The notes under the pieces were generated by a model. That model ran no database searches. It saw nothing but the letters and a program-made list of their open reading frames with translations, and had not been told where the DNA came from. Below are positions 43,901 to 51,354 of a stretch of DNA of 64,000 nucleotides, one piece after another (position 1 is the first letter of the stretch; every line of letters starts with the position of its first letter). This DNA is from an uncultured Clostridia bacterium (GTDB lineage Bacteria > Bacillota > Clostridia > Lachnospirales > Anaerotignaceae), in contig CAJUNT010000007.1 of the NCBI GenBank assembly GCA_910587735.1, forward strand, positions 81,698 to 145,697. Reading direction: 5' to 3'. The translations under genes and the position numbers were made by a program.

Positions 43901-44083
43901 GTGTCTAAAAAAGCATCAGAAACAGAACGCTATGATAGAAAGAGAAAAATGGAAAGAGAAGCAGAAATTCAGAAAAGAAAAAATAGTATACAGAAAAAGA
44001 AGGGTAACAGACCAAAATTAACGGAATATGGATATACAAAAGGACATTTTTATTATGATGATGAAGAATATGAAATAAGCTGA
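43901..44083 (+). CDS. Small basic protein of unknown function
   Basis: A 60-residue protein starting at GTG with GGAGGG upstream and its own sigma-A promoter. The first 35 residues are almost only charged and polar (YDRKRKMEREAEIQKRKNSI), predicted to form one long basic helix. The end has an aromatic/acidic tail (YGYTKGHFYYDDEEYEIS). There are no cysteines and no membrane segment. I do not recognise a family. The basic helix could bind nucleic acid or the ribosome; this is inference only. Confidence 0.6.
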   Translation: MSKKASETERYDRKRKMEREAEIQKRKNSIQKKKGNRPKLTEYGYTKGHFYYDDEEYEIS

Positions 44084-44487
44084 TTTTTGGTAAATTAATT
44101 ATAATCAATGTGTATTAAATGAGTATTGTTTGATAACTCTATTTTAGATAATATAGTGACTAATACCATATTATAAAGAGAAGGGAGTGTCCAAAAGGAG
44201 TCGTTTTAAAAATAATTTTTATTTCTGTTTGTTATCAGGAAAACGAAGTTTTCCATAAAAGTTTTGCCTTGCTTTGGGGAAAGCGAGTGAGGTTTGGAGC
44301 AAAGCTCCAAGGTTTTAACAGAAGAATATTATTTTATTTGCGGACGCTGTCCGCACCTGCAAACTTTCTCCCAGAAAGTTTGACAAAGAACTTTATCTTA
44401 TATGAACACAATTATGTTGCTACTTAGAAAGCAAAGCCCTCGCGGTTTTAAATGCGTGTTTAGCCATTCCCTAAAGATAAAAAGGTA
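44084..44487. other. Hairpin-rich non-coding region
   Basis: About 400 nt without a credible gene. It contains several short hairpins in succession: GGAAAAC/GTTTTCC near 44240, TTGGAGC/GCTCCAA near 44295-44310, and the dispersed repeat copy B (44326-44395). Base composition is less AT-rich than the neighbouring intergenic DNA, which suggests an inserted or decayed element. Confidence 0.5.
44326..44395. repeat. Dispersed two-hairpin repeat, copy B
   Basis: It starts with the same ATATTATTTTATTTGCGG as copy A. A GCGGAC/GTCCGC hairpin, a CAAACTTTC/GAAAGTTTG hairpin and GACAAAGAACTTTAT follow. The stems differ from copy A by paired changes that keep the hairpins, so the structure seems to be maintained. 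Confidence 0.6.
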
Positions 44488-44516
44488 TTGACGTTATTAT
44501 AAAAAATTAGTATAGT
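44488..44516 (+). promoter_or_regulatory. Sigma-A promoter of the threonine aldolase gene
   Basis: TTGACG (44488-44493), N17, TATAGT (44511-44516). The start would be about 35 nt before ATG 44560. Confidence 0.75.
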
Positions 44517-44559
44517 GTAAATGATTATGAATAATGTATCAATATGGAGGAGCATACAT

Positions 44560-45582
44560 ATGATTTCTTTTAAAAATGATTATAGTGAAGGTGCGCATAA
44601 TATAATATTAGAAAGAATATTAAAAGAGAATAATATACAAAATATAGGCTATGGTGAAGATGAGCATTGTCAAAGAGCAGCAGAATGCATTAAGAAACAA
44701 TTAAATTGTTTTGATTGTGATGTGCATTTTTTGGTAGGAGGCACACAAACCAATTTAGTTACGATTTCTCATTGTTTAAAACCATATCAAGCTGTGATTG
44801 CTGCAGATACTGGTCATATCAATGTCCACGAAACAGGAGCAATTGAGGCAACAGGACATAAAGTGTTTGCAATGCCTTGTGAAGAAGGTAAATTGACAGT
44901 GGAATCGATACAAAAGGCATTGGATACTCATACAGATGAACATATGGTACAGCCTAAAATGGTGTATATTTCTAATCCTACAGAAGTAGGTACATTGTAT
45001 ACTAAAAAGGAATTAGAAGAATTGAGTGCTTTTTGTAAACAACATCATTTCATATTTTATTTAGATGGTGCAAGAATGGCATCAGCTTTGGCATCTGAAT
45101 ATAATGATGTTTCTATTTCTGATTATTCCAATTTAGTAGATTTGTTATATTTAGGTGGTACAAAATGTGGCGCATTGTTTGGAGAAGCACTTGTAATATT
45201 TAAAAAGCAATTAAATGAAGATTTTAGATTTTCTATAAAACAAAAAGGTGCTATGTTGGCAAAAGGCTGGATTTTAGGTATACAATTTGAAGCACTTTTT
45301 GAAGGAGATTTATATCAGAAAACAGGAGAACACGCAAATATTATGGCTGAAAAAATTAAAAATGCTATTATAGAAAAAGGATATGGTTTTCAGTTTACAC
45401 CTTGTAGCAATCAACTTTTCCCTATATTGCCAGATGATATTTTGCAGAAATTAGAAAAAGAATTTATATTTACATTTTGGGAAAAAGTAGATGATAGCCA
45501 TACAGCAATTAGAATTGTAACAAGCTGGGCTACAAAAGAGGAAAATGTACAAAAACTGATACAATCTATTCAACAAGCATAA
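44560..45582 (+). CDS. ltaE: Threonine aldolase family PLP enzyme
   Basis: A 340-residue, fold-type I pyridoxal-phosphate enzyme of the low-specificity L-threonine aldolase family, which splits threonine or allo-threonine into glycine and acetaldehyde. Motifs are FKNDYSEGAHNIILERI at the start (an active-site loop), FLVGGTQTNLVTISHCL, the PLP-ring aspartate in FYLDGARMASAL and the PLP lysine in YLGGTKCGALFGE. ATG 44560 follows GGAGGAG by 7 nt; an upstream ATG at 44521 sits at the predicted transcript start. It is monocistronic, with a terminator. Confidence 0.88.
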   Translation: MISFKNDYSEGAHNIILERILKENNIQNIGYGEDEHCQRAAECIKKQLNCFDCDVHFLVGGTQTNLVTISHCLKPYQAVIAADTGHINVHETGAIEATGHKVFAMPCEEGKLTVESIQKALDTHTDEHMVQPKMVYISNPTEVGTLYTKKELEELSAFCKQHHFIFYLDGARMASALASEYNDVSISDYSNLVDLLYLGGTKCGALFGEALVIFKKQLNEDFRFSIKQKGAMLAKGWILGIQFEALFEGDLYQKTGEHANIMAEKIKNAIIEKGYGFQFTPCSNQLFPILPDDILQKLEKEFIFTFWEKVDDSHTAIRIVTSWATKEENVQKLIQSIQQA

Positions 45583-45610
45583 TAACAGTAAATAGGAAAT
45601 ATTTTATTGA

Positions 45611-45637
45611 AAAGAGAGTGAAAACTCTCTTTTTTTG
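45611..45637 (+). terminator. Terminator of the threonine aldolase gene
   Basis: AGAGAGT and ACTCTCT arms around GAAA, followed by a run of seven or more T. Confidence 0.85.
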
Positions 45638-45676
45638 TCACTAAAAGGCATAAAAAAATTAATACTAATTTGTATT

Positions 45677-45710
45677 TTTGACAAAAAAAGCAGTTCTAAT
45701 TTTGTATAAT
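45677..45710 (+). promoter_or_regulatory. Spo0A-type promoter of spoIIE: 0A box at -35 with 21-nt spacing
   Basis: TTTGACAAA (45677-45685) is, on the other strand, TTTGTCAAA, a full match to the Spo0A box TTTGTCRAA. It contains a -35 TTGACA, and TATAAT (45705-45710) lies 21 nt downstream instead of 17. In Bacillus subtilis spoIIE and spoIIG have just this layout, with Spo0A~P bound over a misplaced -35. It lies about 40 nt before the spoIIE ATG. Confidence 0.7.
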
Positions 45711-45749
45711 GGGCATATAGCAAAATACAAAAAAATAGGGAGGCACATT

Positions 45750-48164
45750 ATGGAGAAAACAGAAATAGTTGCAGAACGCTCTGGATTTGGCAAAATGCTA
45801 CCTCCAAAATTACCCTTAGATAAAATAAAATTGCAAATACCAAGAAAATGGACATTAATAAAAGAAAGCATATTGTTAAGCATTGGTTTTTTGTGGGGAA
45901 ATACAACAGTATTTCAAATATTAAATCCTATGGGAATAGCTTATATTTCTGCATTTTTAATACAAGGAAAACGATTTTATCGCATTGCGGCAGCAGTGAC
46001 AGCAGGGATACTTTGGAGCAGCTTTGAAAATAAACAAAAATACATACTTTGTGTTATTTTCTGTTTGGCATTTCATTGGGGTGCTGGCAGTAGAATAAAA
46101 TATCCTTCTACACTTTTAAAAGCAGCGTTTGGTGGAACAGCAACAATATTAGGTGGTTTTTTATTTTCTGCTATACGAGGAGGTTCTTATTTTTATGGAG
46201 GTATAGCAGCAGTAGAAGGTATAGCAGTATTTTTATTGACATATGTAACAGAAAAGGGCATATTGCTTTTAGAAAGAGGACTAAAAAGGCATATTATGAC
46301 AAGTGAGGAAATTATTAGTCTTGCTTTACTTTTGGGAGGAGCAGTAGCAGGTTCTGCGAATATGACAATACCTTTTTTAAAAATTCCTATTATGGCAATA
46401 TTATCTTCTTCTATGATATTAATAGGAGGATATAGGGGAGGAGCAGGGATTGGCACAGCAGCAGGTGTGTTGTTTGGTTTTTTACTTCTCGTTTGTGGTA
46501 GGGTAGAAATGGAAATATTTTGCGCATTGAGTTTGGCAGGACTACTTTGTGGTGCTATGAAGGAATTAGGAAAAATGGCTTCTGTTATTAGCTTTTTTAT
46601 TGCTGTTGTTGTAGTACTTTTTTATTGTAATGAAGTATTACTAGACACACTTTTTTTGCAGGGGCTTTTGATAGGAAGTATTATTTTTTTATTTGTACCA
46701 AAAAGAGCATTTGCTTTTATCAATACATATGGTGTACATGAAAAGGAATTTCAGGAAGATACCTATTTTCTAAAAATGAAAGAATTAACAGAAGAAAGAT
46801 TATCGCAATTTTCGGCTGCTTTTAGAAGTTTGGGGAAAACATTTTTACCAGAATTAAATAAAAAAACAACAAATAAAAATGATATTGCACTTTTGATTGA
46901 CACTATTGCAGATAAAGCGTGCCGAAATTGTGGGCTTGCTGTTTATTGTTGGGATACAGAATTATATACAACCTATCAAACAACATTTTCGGCATTGTCA
47001 ATATGTGAGAAAAGAGGAAAAATAGAATTGGAACAGCTTCCAGAAACATTTCGTAAAAATTGTGTAAGAGGTGATATTTTTGTAGATGTTGTAAATCGCT
47101 GTTATGAAATTTTTGAAGCACAAAGTATATGGAGAAATAAATTGGCAGAATGTAGAGAACTGGTTAGTCAACAACTATTTGCAGTAGGCAGTATTATAGA
47201 AAATCTTTCAGGACAATTAGATGTAAGAGGTATTTTTTTAGAAAGTATAGAAAAAGAATTGAAAATAAAATTAGATAAAGCAGGTATTTTTATAGAAGAT
47301 ATATCTGTTATGGAGGACAGAATACAACAAGGTACAGAAGTGATTATTACAACAAAATCTTGTAATGGTAACAATATGTGTCGTGAAAAAATCATACCTA
47401 TTGTGAGTAAAGCACTTCATAAACCTATGAAAAAAGCAGGAGGAAAATATGCTTGTTATGCAGGAGCAGGAGGAAAATGTATATTGCGTTTGATAGAAGA
47501 AAATAAATATCGTTTTACTGTTGCAACAGCAGCTTGCCCCAAAGAGGAGGGAGGAATATCAGGGGACAGTGTGAGTTTTTTAGAAACAGCAAGTGGTATT
47601 TCTGTGATTGCTCTTTCAGATGGTATGGGAAGTGGCATACTAGCAAGGGAAGAAAGTAAATCAGCCATAGAGCTTTTGGAGCAGTTTATAGAGGCAGGAT
47701 TTGAAAAGGAATTAGCTATTAATATGATTAATTCTGTTCTTTTGTTACGTTCAGCAGAAGAAAAATTTGCTACACTAGATATTTGTACTGTCAATTTATA
47801 TACTGCAAAAGCAGAATTTATGAAAATGGGGGCAGCAGCAGCATATATATTGAGAGATGGCAAAATTATTGCTATACGTTCCGAAACATTGCCTGTAGGA
47901 ATATTACAACAAGTTTCTATGGAAAAAAATGATATTGAATTAAAACATAATGATATGGTGCTACTTATGACAGATGGTATTATGGAGGCAGTAGGAGAAG
48001 AACAGCAAGATGTAGCATGGTTGAGTTCTCTTTTTGCAACATTTTATAGCAGCAATCCTCAAGATGTGGCAGATTATATATTACAGGAGGCACAAAAAAA
48101 AGCAAAGCAAGGCAGAAAAGATGATATGACTGTTATAGCGGGAAGATTTTGGGAAATTAATTAA
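45750..48164 (+). CDS. spoIIE: Stage II sporulation protein E, PP2C phosphatase
   Basis: An 804-residue membrane phosphatase. A short cytoplasmic start is followed by about ten membrane helices (residues about 40-310), a regulatory middle region with a cysteine cluster (CRNCGLAVYCW), and a C-terminal PP2C domain: VIALSDGMGSGILAREESKSA, TLDICTVNLYTAKAEFMKMG, LPVGILQQVSM and LLMTDGIMEAVGEE (metal-binding aspartates in SDGMG and TDGIME). SpoIIE dephosphorylates SpoIIAA at the polar septum, which releases sigma-F in the forespore. ATG 45750 follows GGGAGG; longer frames would run into the promoter. Confidence 0.95.
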   Translation: MEKTEIVAERSGFGKMLPPKLPLDKIKLQIPRKWTLIKESILLSIGFLWGNTTVFQILNPMGIAYISAFLIQGKRFYRIAAAVTAGILWSSFENKQKYILCVIFCLAFHWGAGSRIKYPSTLLKAAFGGTATILGGFLFSAIRGGSYFYGGIAAVEGIAVFLLTYVTEKGILLLERGLKRHIMTSEEIISLALLLGGAVAGSANMTIPFLKIPIMAILSSSMILIGGYRGGAGIGTAAGVLFGFLLLVCGRVEMEIFCALSLAGLLCGAMKELGKMASVISFFIAVVVVLFYCNEVLLDTLFLQGLLIGSIIFLFVPKRAFAFINTYGVHEKEFQEDTYFLKMKELTEERLSQFSAAFRSLGKTFLPELNKKTTNKNDIALLIDTIADKACRNCGLAVYCWDTELYTTYQTTFSALSICEKRGKIELEQLPETFRKNCVRGDIFVDVVNRCYEIFEAQSIWRNKLAECRELVSQQLFAVGSIIENLSGQLDVRGIFLESIEKELKIKLDKAGIFIEDISVMEDRIQQGTEVIITTKSCNGNNMCREKIIPIVSKALHKPMKKAGGKYACYAGAGGKCILRLIEENKYRFTVATAACPKEEGGISGDSVSFLETASGISVIALSDGMGSGILAREESKSAIELLEQFIEAGFEKELAINMINSVLLLRSAEEKFATLDICTVNLYTAKAEFMKMGAAAAYILRDGKIIAIRSETLPVGILQQVSMEKNDIELKHNDMVLLMTDGIMEAVGEEQQDVAWLSSLFATFYSSNPQDVADYILQEAQKKAKQGRKDDMTVIAGRFWEIN

Positions 48165-48235
48165 TTTTATATATTATATATAAATAGTATGTATAAAACG
48201 ACAAAAATATTTTTATTTTTTAGTATATTTTGGCA

Positions 48236-48264
48236 TTGAAAATATAAATATATTATAGTATTAT
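48236..48264 (+). promoter_or_regulatory. Putative sigma-A promoter of the small secreted protein gene
   Basis: TTGAAA (48236-48241), N17, TATTAT (48259-48264), about 40 nt before the likely start near 48310. Confidence 0.5.
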
Positions 48265-48309
48265 ACTTATAGTGATGTCATATATTATTACAAAATAAGA
48301 AGGTTTGCT

Positions 48310-48918
48310 ATACCAAAAAGAAAAGTATGTCTATTATTATCTTTTACAGTATCTATAATATTTTGTTTTCAAGTAATCGCAAATTCTAATACATATCAAG
48401 AGGAACAATGGAGAAAACAAGGTATTGACTTTCATCATGTGGAAAGTGAAGAATCTGAAGAAATTGTAGATAGATATACAATTGAAGATGAAGATGAAAA
48501 TGTTGTTTATCATGAAGTTATGGTAGCAAAAGATGGTACAGAATATCATAATACGATAACATTAATTTCAAGTTATGTAGAATATGATGATGAGTTAGGC
48601 ACAAGAAGTAGTGAAACTAGTGGTCGTGGAGAAAAGATATATACACATAAATTAACAGGTAGAAGCAGAGATGGTAAGTATTTTGCAACTGCAGAATTTC
48701 AGTTTACAATAAAATATAAATGGGATTCTGAAGAGGGAACCTCAGAGATGACATATGCTTATTGTAAAAATGTAGTGCCAGCTTTTACTCAGATGGATGA
48801 TATTGGAAGACTGAATAACACTGTTTGGGCAAAGTATATTGATTTATCAGGAATTTATAAAAATAGTTTTACTTATACAGTAAATAAATATGGTGATATT
48901 AAAGTCACAGAAAAATAA
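48310..48918 (+). CDS. Small secreted protein with apparent ATA start codon
   Basis: The reading frame runs unbroken from upstream through 48918. Its normal-looking beginning is IPKRKVCLLLSFTVSIIFC, a clear signal peptide, cleaved near VIANS. The only codon placed correctly after the ribosome site AGAAGG (48298-48303) is ATA at 48310, six nt away; no in-frame ATG, GTG or TTG lies near it. The first in-frame standard start, GTG 48439, would remove the signal peptide and has no ribosome site. The mature part of about 175 residues is acidic at first and then beta-rich, with one cysteine. No family recognised. Either ATA is used as a start, or the start codon has been mutated and the gene is silenced. 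Confidence 0.55.
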   Translation: MPKRKVCLLLSFTVSIIFCFQVIANSNTYQEEQWRKQGIDFHHVESEESEEIVDRYTIEDEDENVVYHEVMVAKDGTEYHNTITLISSYVEYDDELGTRSSETSGRGEKIYTHKLTGRSRDGKYFATAEFQFTIKYKWDSEEGTSEMTYAYCKNVVPAFTQMDDIGRLNNTVWAKYIDLSGIYKNSFTYTVNKYGDIKVTEK

Positions 48919-48929
48919 TGCTATATAGG

Positions 48930-48962
48930 GAGATTTGATATATACAAATCTCTCTTTTTTTG
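48930..48962 (+). terminator. Terminator of the small secreted protein gene
   Basis: GAGATTTG and CAAATCTC arms with a 7-nt loop, then a T-run. Confidence 0.8.
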
Positions 48963-49005
48963 TTATATTTTTTTTAGATTTTATAATGAAAAAAGGGGAA
49001 ATAGT

Positions 49006-50400
49006 ATGTTTTTAGAAAATATAAAAAAAACAATACAAAATTATAATATGATTGAAAAAGGGGATAAAATTGTTATTGGAGTTTCAGGAGGAGCAGATTC
49101 TATTGCACTTTTAGCTGTGCTTTGTGCATTACAAAAAGAATATGATATTAATATAGAGGCTGTGCATATTCATCATGGATTAAGGGGAGAGGAAGCAGAC
49201 AGAGATGCTCTTTTTGTAAAACAAATTTGTAAAGAATGGTGTGTACCATGTCATGTACTAGAATTTGATATAGCAAAAGAGGCAAGAGAAAAAGGAATAG
49301 GATTAGAAGAAATGGGAAGAATATGCCGATATAATACATTTTATGATATTGCAGGAAAAAATGGTAAAATTGCTGTGGCACATCATCAAAATGACCAAGC
49401 AGAAACTGTACTTTTTAATTTATGTAGAGGGACTGGATTAACAGGACTTTGTGGCATGACTCCTGTAAGAGGAAATATTATACGTCCTTTTTTATTTGTG
49501 AGCAGAAAAGAAATTGAATATTTTTTATCAGAAAAAAATATTTGTTATTGTCAAGATAGTACAAATGAACAAAATCATTATACTAGAAATAAAATTAGAT
49601 TATCTGTATTACCATTTTTAGAAAATGAAATCAATGATAAAGCAGTAAAACATATTGCATCAGCAGCATCCATTTTATCAGAAGAAGAAACATTTTTAGA
49701 AGAATTAGCAGAAAAGGCACTTCATAAAATGATAGTATCAAAACAACAAAAAAAAATAGCATTAGATATCAATTTGCTTCTTTCAGAAAATGTTGTTATG
49801 AGAAGACGTATATTCAGAAAAGCATTTTGCTTGATTGATGATTCTCTGCAAGACTTGTCATACATACATATACAACAAATAGAACAGCTTTTGCATAAAC
49901 AAACAGGGAAAAGATTATCATTACCATTAAAAAGAAGTGTTTTAATAGAATATAACAATATTCTATTTTCATTAGAAAATGAAGTAAAAAGTACCAAATT
50001 TTGTTATAAATTATTGCCTGAAAAAGCAATTTATATAAAAGAAATTGATAAATTTGTCGAATTATCGTTCAATGCATATAAAAAACAAGAAAAAAGGCTT
50101 ACAATATATACGAGAGTGTTTGATTATGATAAAATAAAAGGAGATATTAGTTGTAGAACAAGACAACAAGGAGATAGCATAGCAATAGGAAATGGACATC
50201 AAAAAAAGTTAAAGGACTTTTTGATTGATGCGAAAATTGCAAGACAAAAAAGAGATATGCTTTTATTGTTTGCGGTAGGAAAACAAATTTTATGGATACC
50301 AGGCTATCGTATTTCTAGTGATTTTACAGCTAATGAAACAACAAAAAATAAATTATGGATTTCTGTTTGGGAAGGAGAGAAAAATGAAAGAACATATTGA
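49006..50400 (+). CDS. tilS: tRNA(Ile)-lysidine synthetase
   Basis: A 464-residue N-type ATP pyrophosphatase that attaches lysine to C34 of the AUA-reading tRNA-Ile. The PP-loop SGGADS is at residues 27-32; IEAVHIHHGLRGEEADRDA, VAHHQNDQAETVLFNLCRG and NKIRLSVLPFLE follow. A C-terminal TilS domain (GDSIAIGNGHQKKLKDFLID, then WIPGYRIS) completes the long form of the enzyme. GGGG precedes the ATG. It overlaps hpt by 17 nt, as in the tilS-hpt-ftsH order seen across Firmicutes. Confidence 0.95.
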   Translation: MFLENIKKTIQNYNMIEKGDKIVIGVSGGADSIALLAVLCALQKEYDINIEAVHIHHGLRGEEADRDALFVKQICKEWCVPCHVLEFDIAKEAREKGIGLEEMGRICRYNTFYDIAGKNGKIAVAHHQNDQAETVLFNLCRGTGLTGLCGMTPVRGNIIRPFLFVSRKEIEYFLSEKNICYCQDSTNEQNHYTRNKIRLSVLPFLENEINDKAVKHIASAASILSEEETFLEELAEKALHKMIVSKQQKKIALDINLLLSENVVMRRRIFRKAFCLIDDSLQDLSYIHIQQIEQLLHKQTGKRLSLPLKRSVLIEYNNILFSLENEVKSTKFCYKLLPEKAIYIKEIDKFVELSFNAYKKQEKRLTIYTRVFDYDKIKGDISCRTRQQGDSIAIGNGHQKKLKDFLIDAKIARQKRDMLLLFAVGKQILWIPGYRISSDFTANETTKNKLWISVWEGEKNERTY

Positions 50401-50914
50401 AACATTGATTTCAAAGACAGCAATACAAAAGAGAATTTCAGAAATTGCGGAAGATATTTCTCAGGATTATGCTGGAGAAAGTTTAGAGCTGATTTGTGTA
50501 TTAAAAGGTGGCGTTGTATTTATGGTAGATTTGGCGAAACATATAAAGGTGCCTGTTACTATGAATTTTATGGACGTTTCCAGCTATGGTAATGGAACAG
50601 AAAGCAGCGGAGAAATTAAAATACTTATGGATTTAGATGAACCCATAGAGGGAAAAAATGTTTTGATTGTAGAAGATATTATTGACAGTGGCAGAACATT
50701 AAGCAAACTGGTAGAGCATCTTTCTAACAGAAAGCCAAAAAGTTTAAGATTATGCACATTGTTAGATAAACCAGATCGTAGAGTTGCTCCTGTCAATGTA
50801 GATTATACAGGGTTTTCTATACCAGATGCTTTTGTAGTAGGTTGTGGCTTAGACTATGCACAAAGATACCGTAATTTAGATTATATAGGTGTAATATCAT
50901 TTGAAGAAGAATAA
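50384..50914 (+). CDS. hpt: Hypoxanthine phosphoribosyltransferase
   Basis: A 176-residue purine-salvage enzyme that converts hypoxanthine or guanine and PRPP to IMP or GMP. The PRPP-binding motif VLIVEDIIDSGRTLSKLV is clear, as are LICVLKGGVVFMVDLAKHI, VSSYGN and the base-binding VDYTGFSIPDAFVVGCGLDYAQRYRNL. ATG 50384 follows AAGGAGAG by 4 nt and lies within the end of tilS. A longer frame from 50318 would run further into tilS without a ribosome site. Confidence 0.95.
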   Translation: MKEHIETLISKTAIQKRISEIAEDISQDYAGESLELICVLKGGVVFMVDLAKHIKVPVTMNFMDVSSYGNGTESSGEIKILMDLDEPIEGKNVLIVEDIIDSGRTLSKLVEHLSNRKPKSLRLCTLLDKPDRRVAPVNVDYTGFSIPDAFVVGCGLDYAQRYRNLDYIGVISFEEE

Positions 50915-50991
50915 TAGTATTATAGACATCGGTATGACAATAAAAATTTTTAACATTAAAATTTAAAATGATAGAATAATACTTTACTTTT

Positions 50992-51127
50992 TTGACAATC
51001 TAAATAAATAGGATAATATTATAATTACTTTAGCTTGTCAAAAAATGATTTTTGTCTCATACAGTTTTAAATACTTATTGACAATATTTTAAGGTGGAGA
51101 TAATATTATCTACACCTTATTTTTTTA
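50992..51127 (+). ncRNA. Candidate small RNA between hpt and ftsH
   Basis: A sigma-A promoter TTGACA (50992-50997), N16, TAATAT (51014-51019) is followed about 70 nt later by a strong hairpin: AAGGTG-G-AGATA against TATCT-A-CACCTT (51091-51118), then ATTTTTTTATTT. No coding frame lies between. The predicted RNA is about 100 nt. A second promoter-like pair, TTGACA (51078-51083), N17, TAATAT (51101-51106), overlaps the hairpin, so the same palindrome may instead be an operator on a promoter for ftsH. Confidence 0.4.
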
Positions 51128-51354
51128 TTTCTGTCAAAAAAAGTTTGTTTTTGTTAATAAATATAGAAAGTATTTTTAAAACATTTTTAAGTAAGTATGT
51201 TGTTTTTAATGAATATGTGTGATAGAATTAAGAATTGACAGACTATATATTTTGTAAACAATTTTCTGTTGTTTGTGATAGGATATTAAAATAAATATTT
51301 TTCCTATTATAATAGAATGAAACAGATTTGTAGCAAATACAAGGAGGGAGATAT
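51128..51354. other. ftsH upstream region
   Basis: About 230 nt of AT-rich sequence leading to ftsH. A TTGACA near 51236 has no well-placed -10. No gene is visible. Confidence 0.4.

Noticed and set aside
45678..45749. Longer spoIIE reading frame from a TTG at 45678
   Set aside because: The TTG is part of the predicted -35 element, so it would not be in the transcript; ATG 45750 has GGGAGG.
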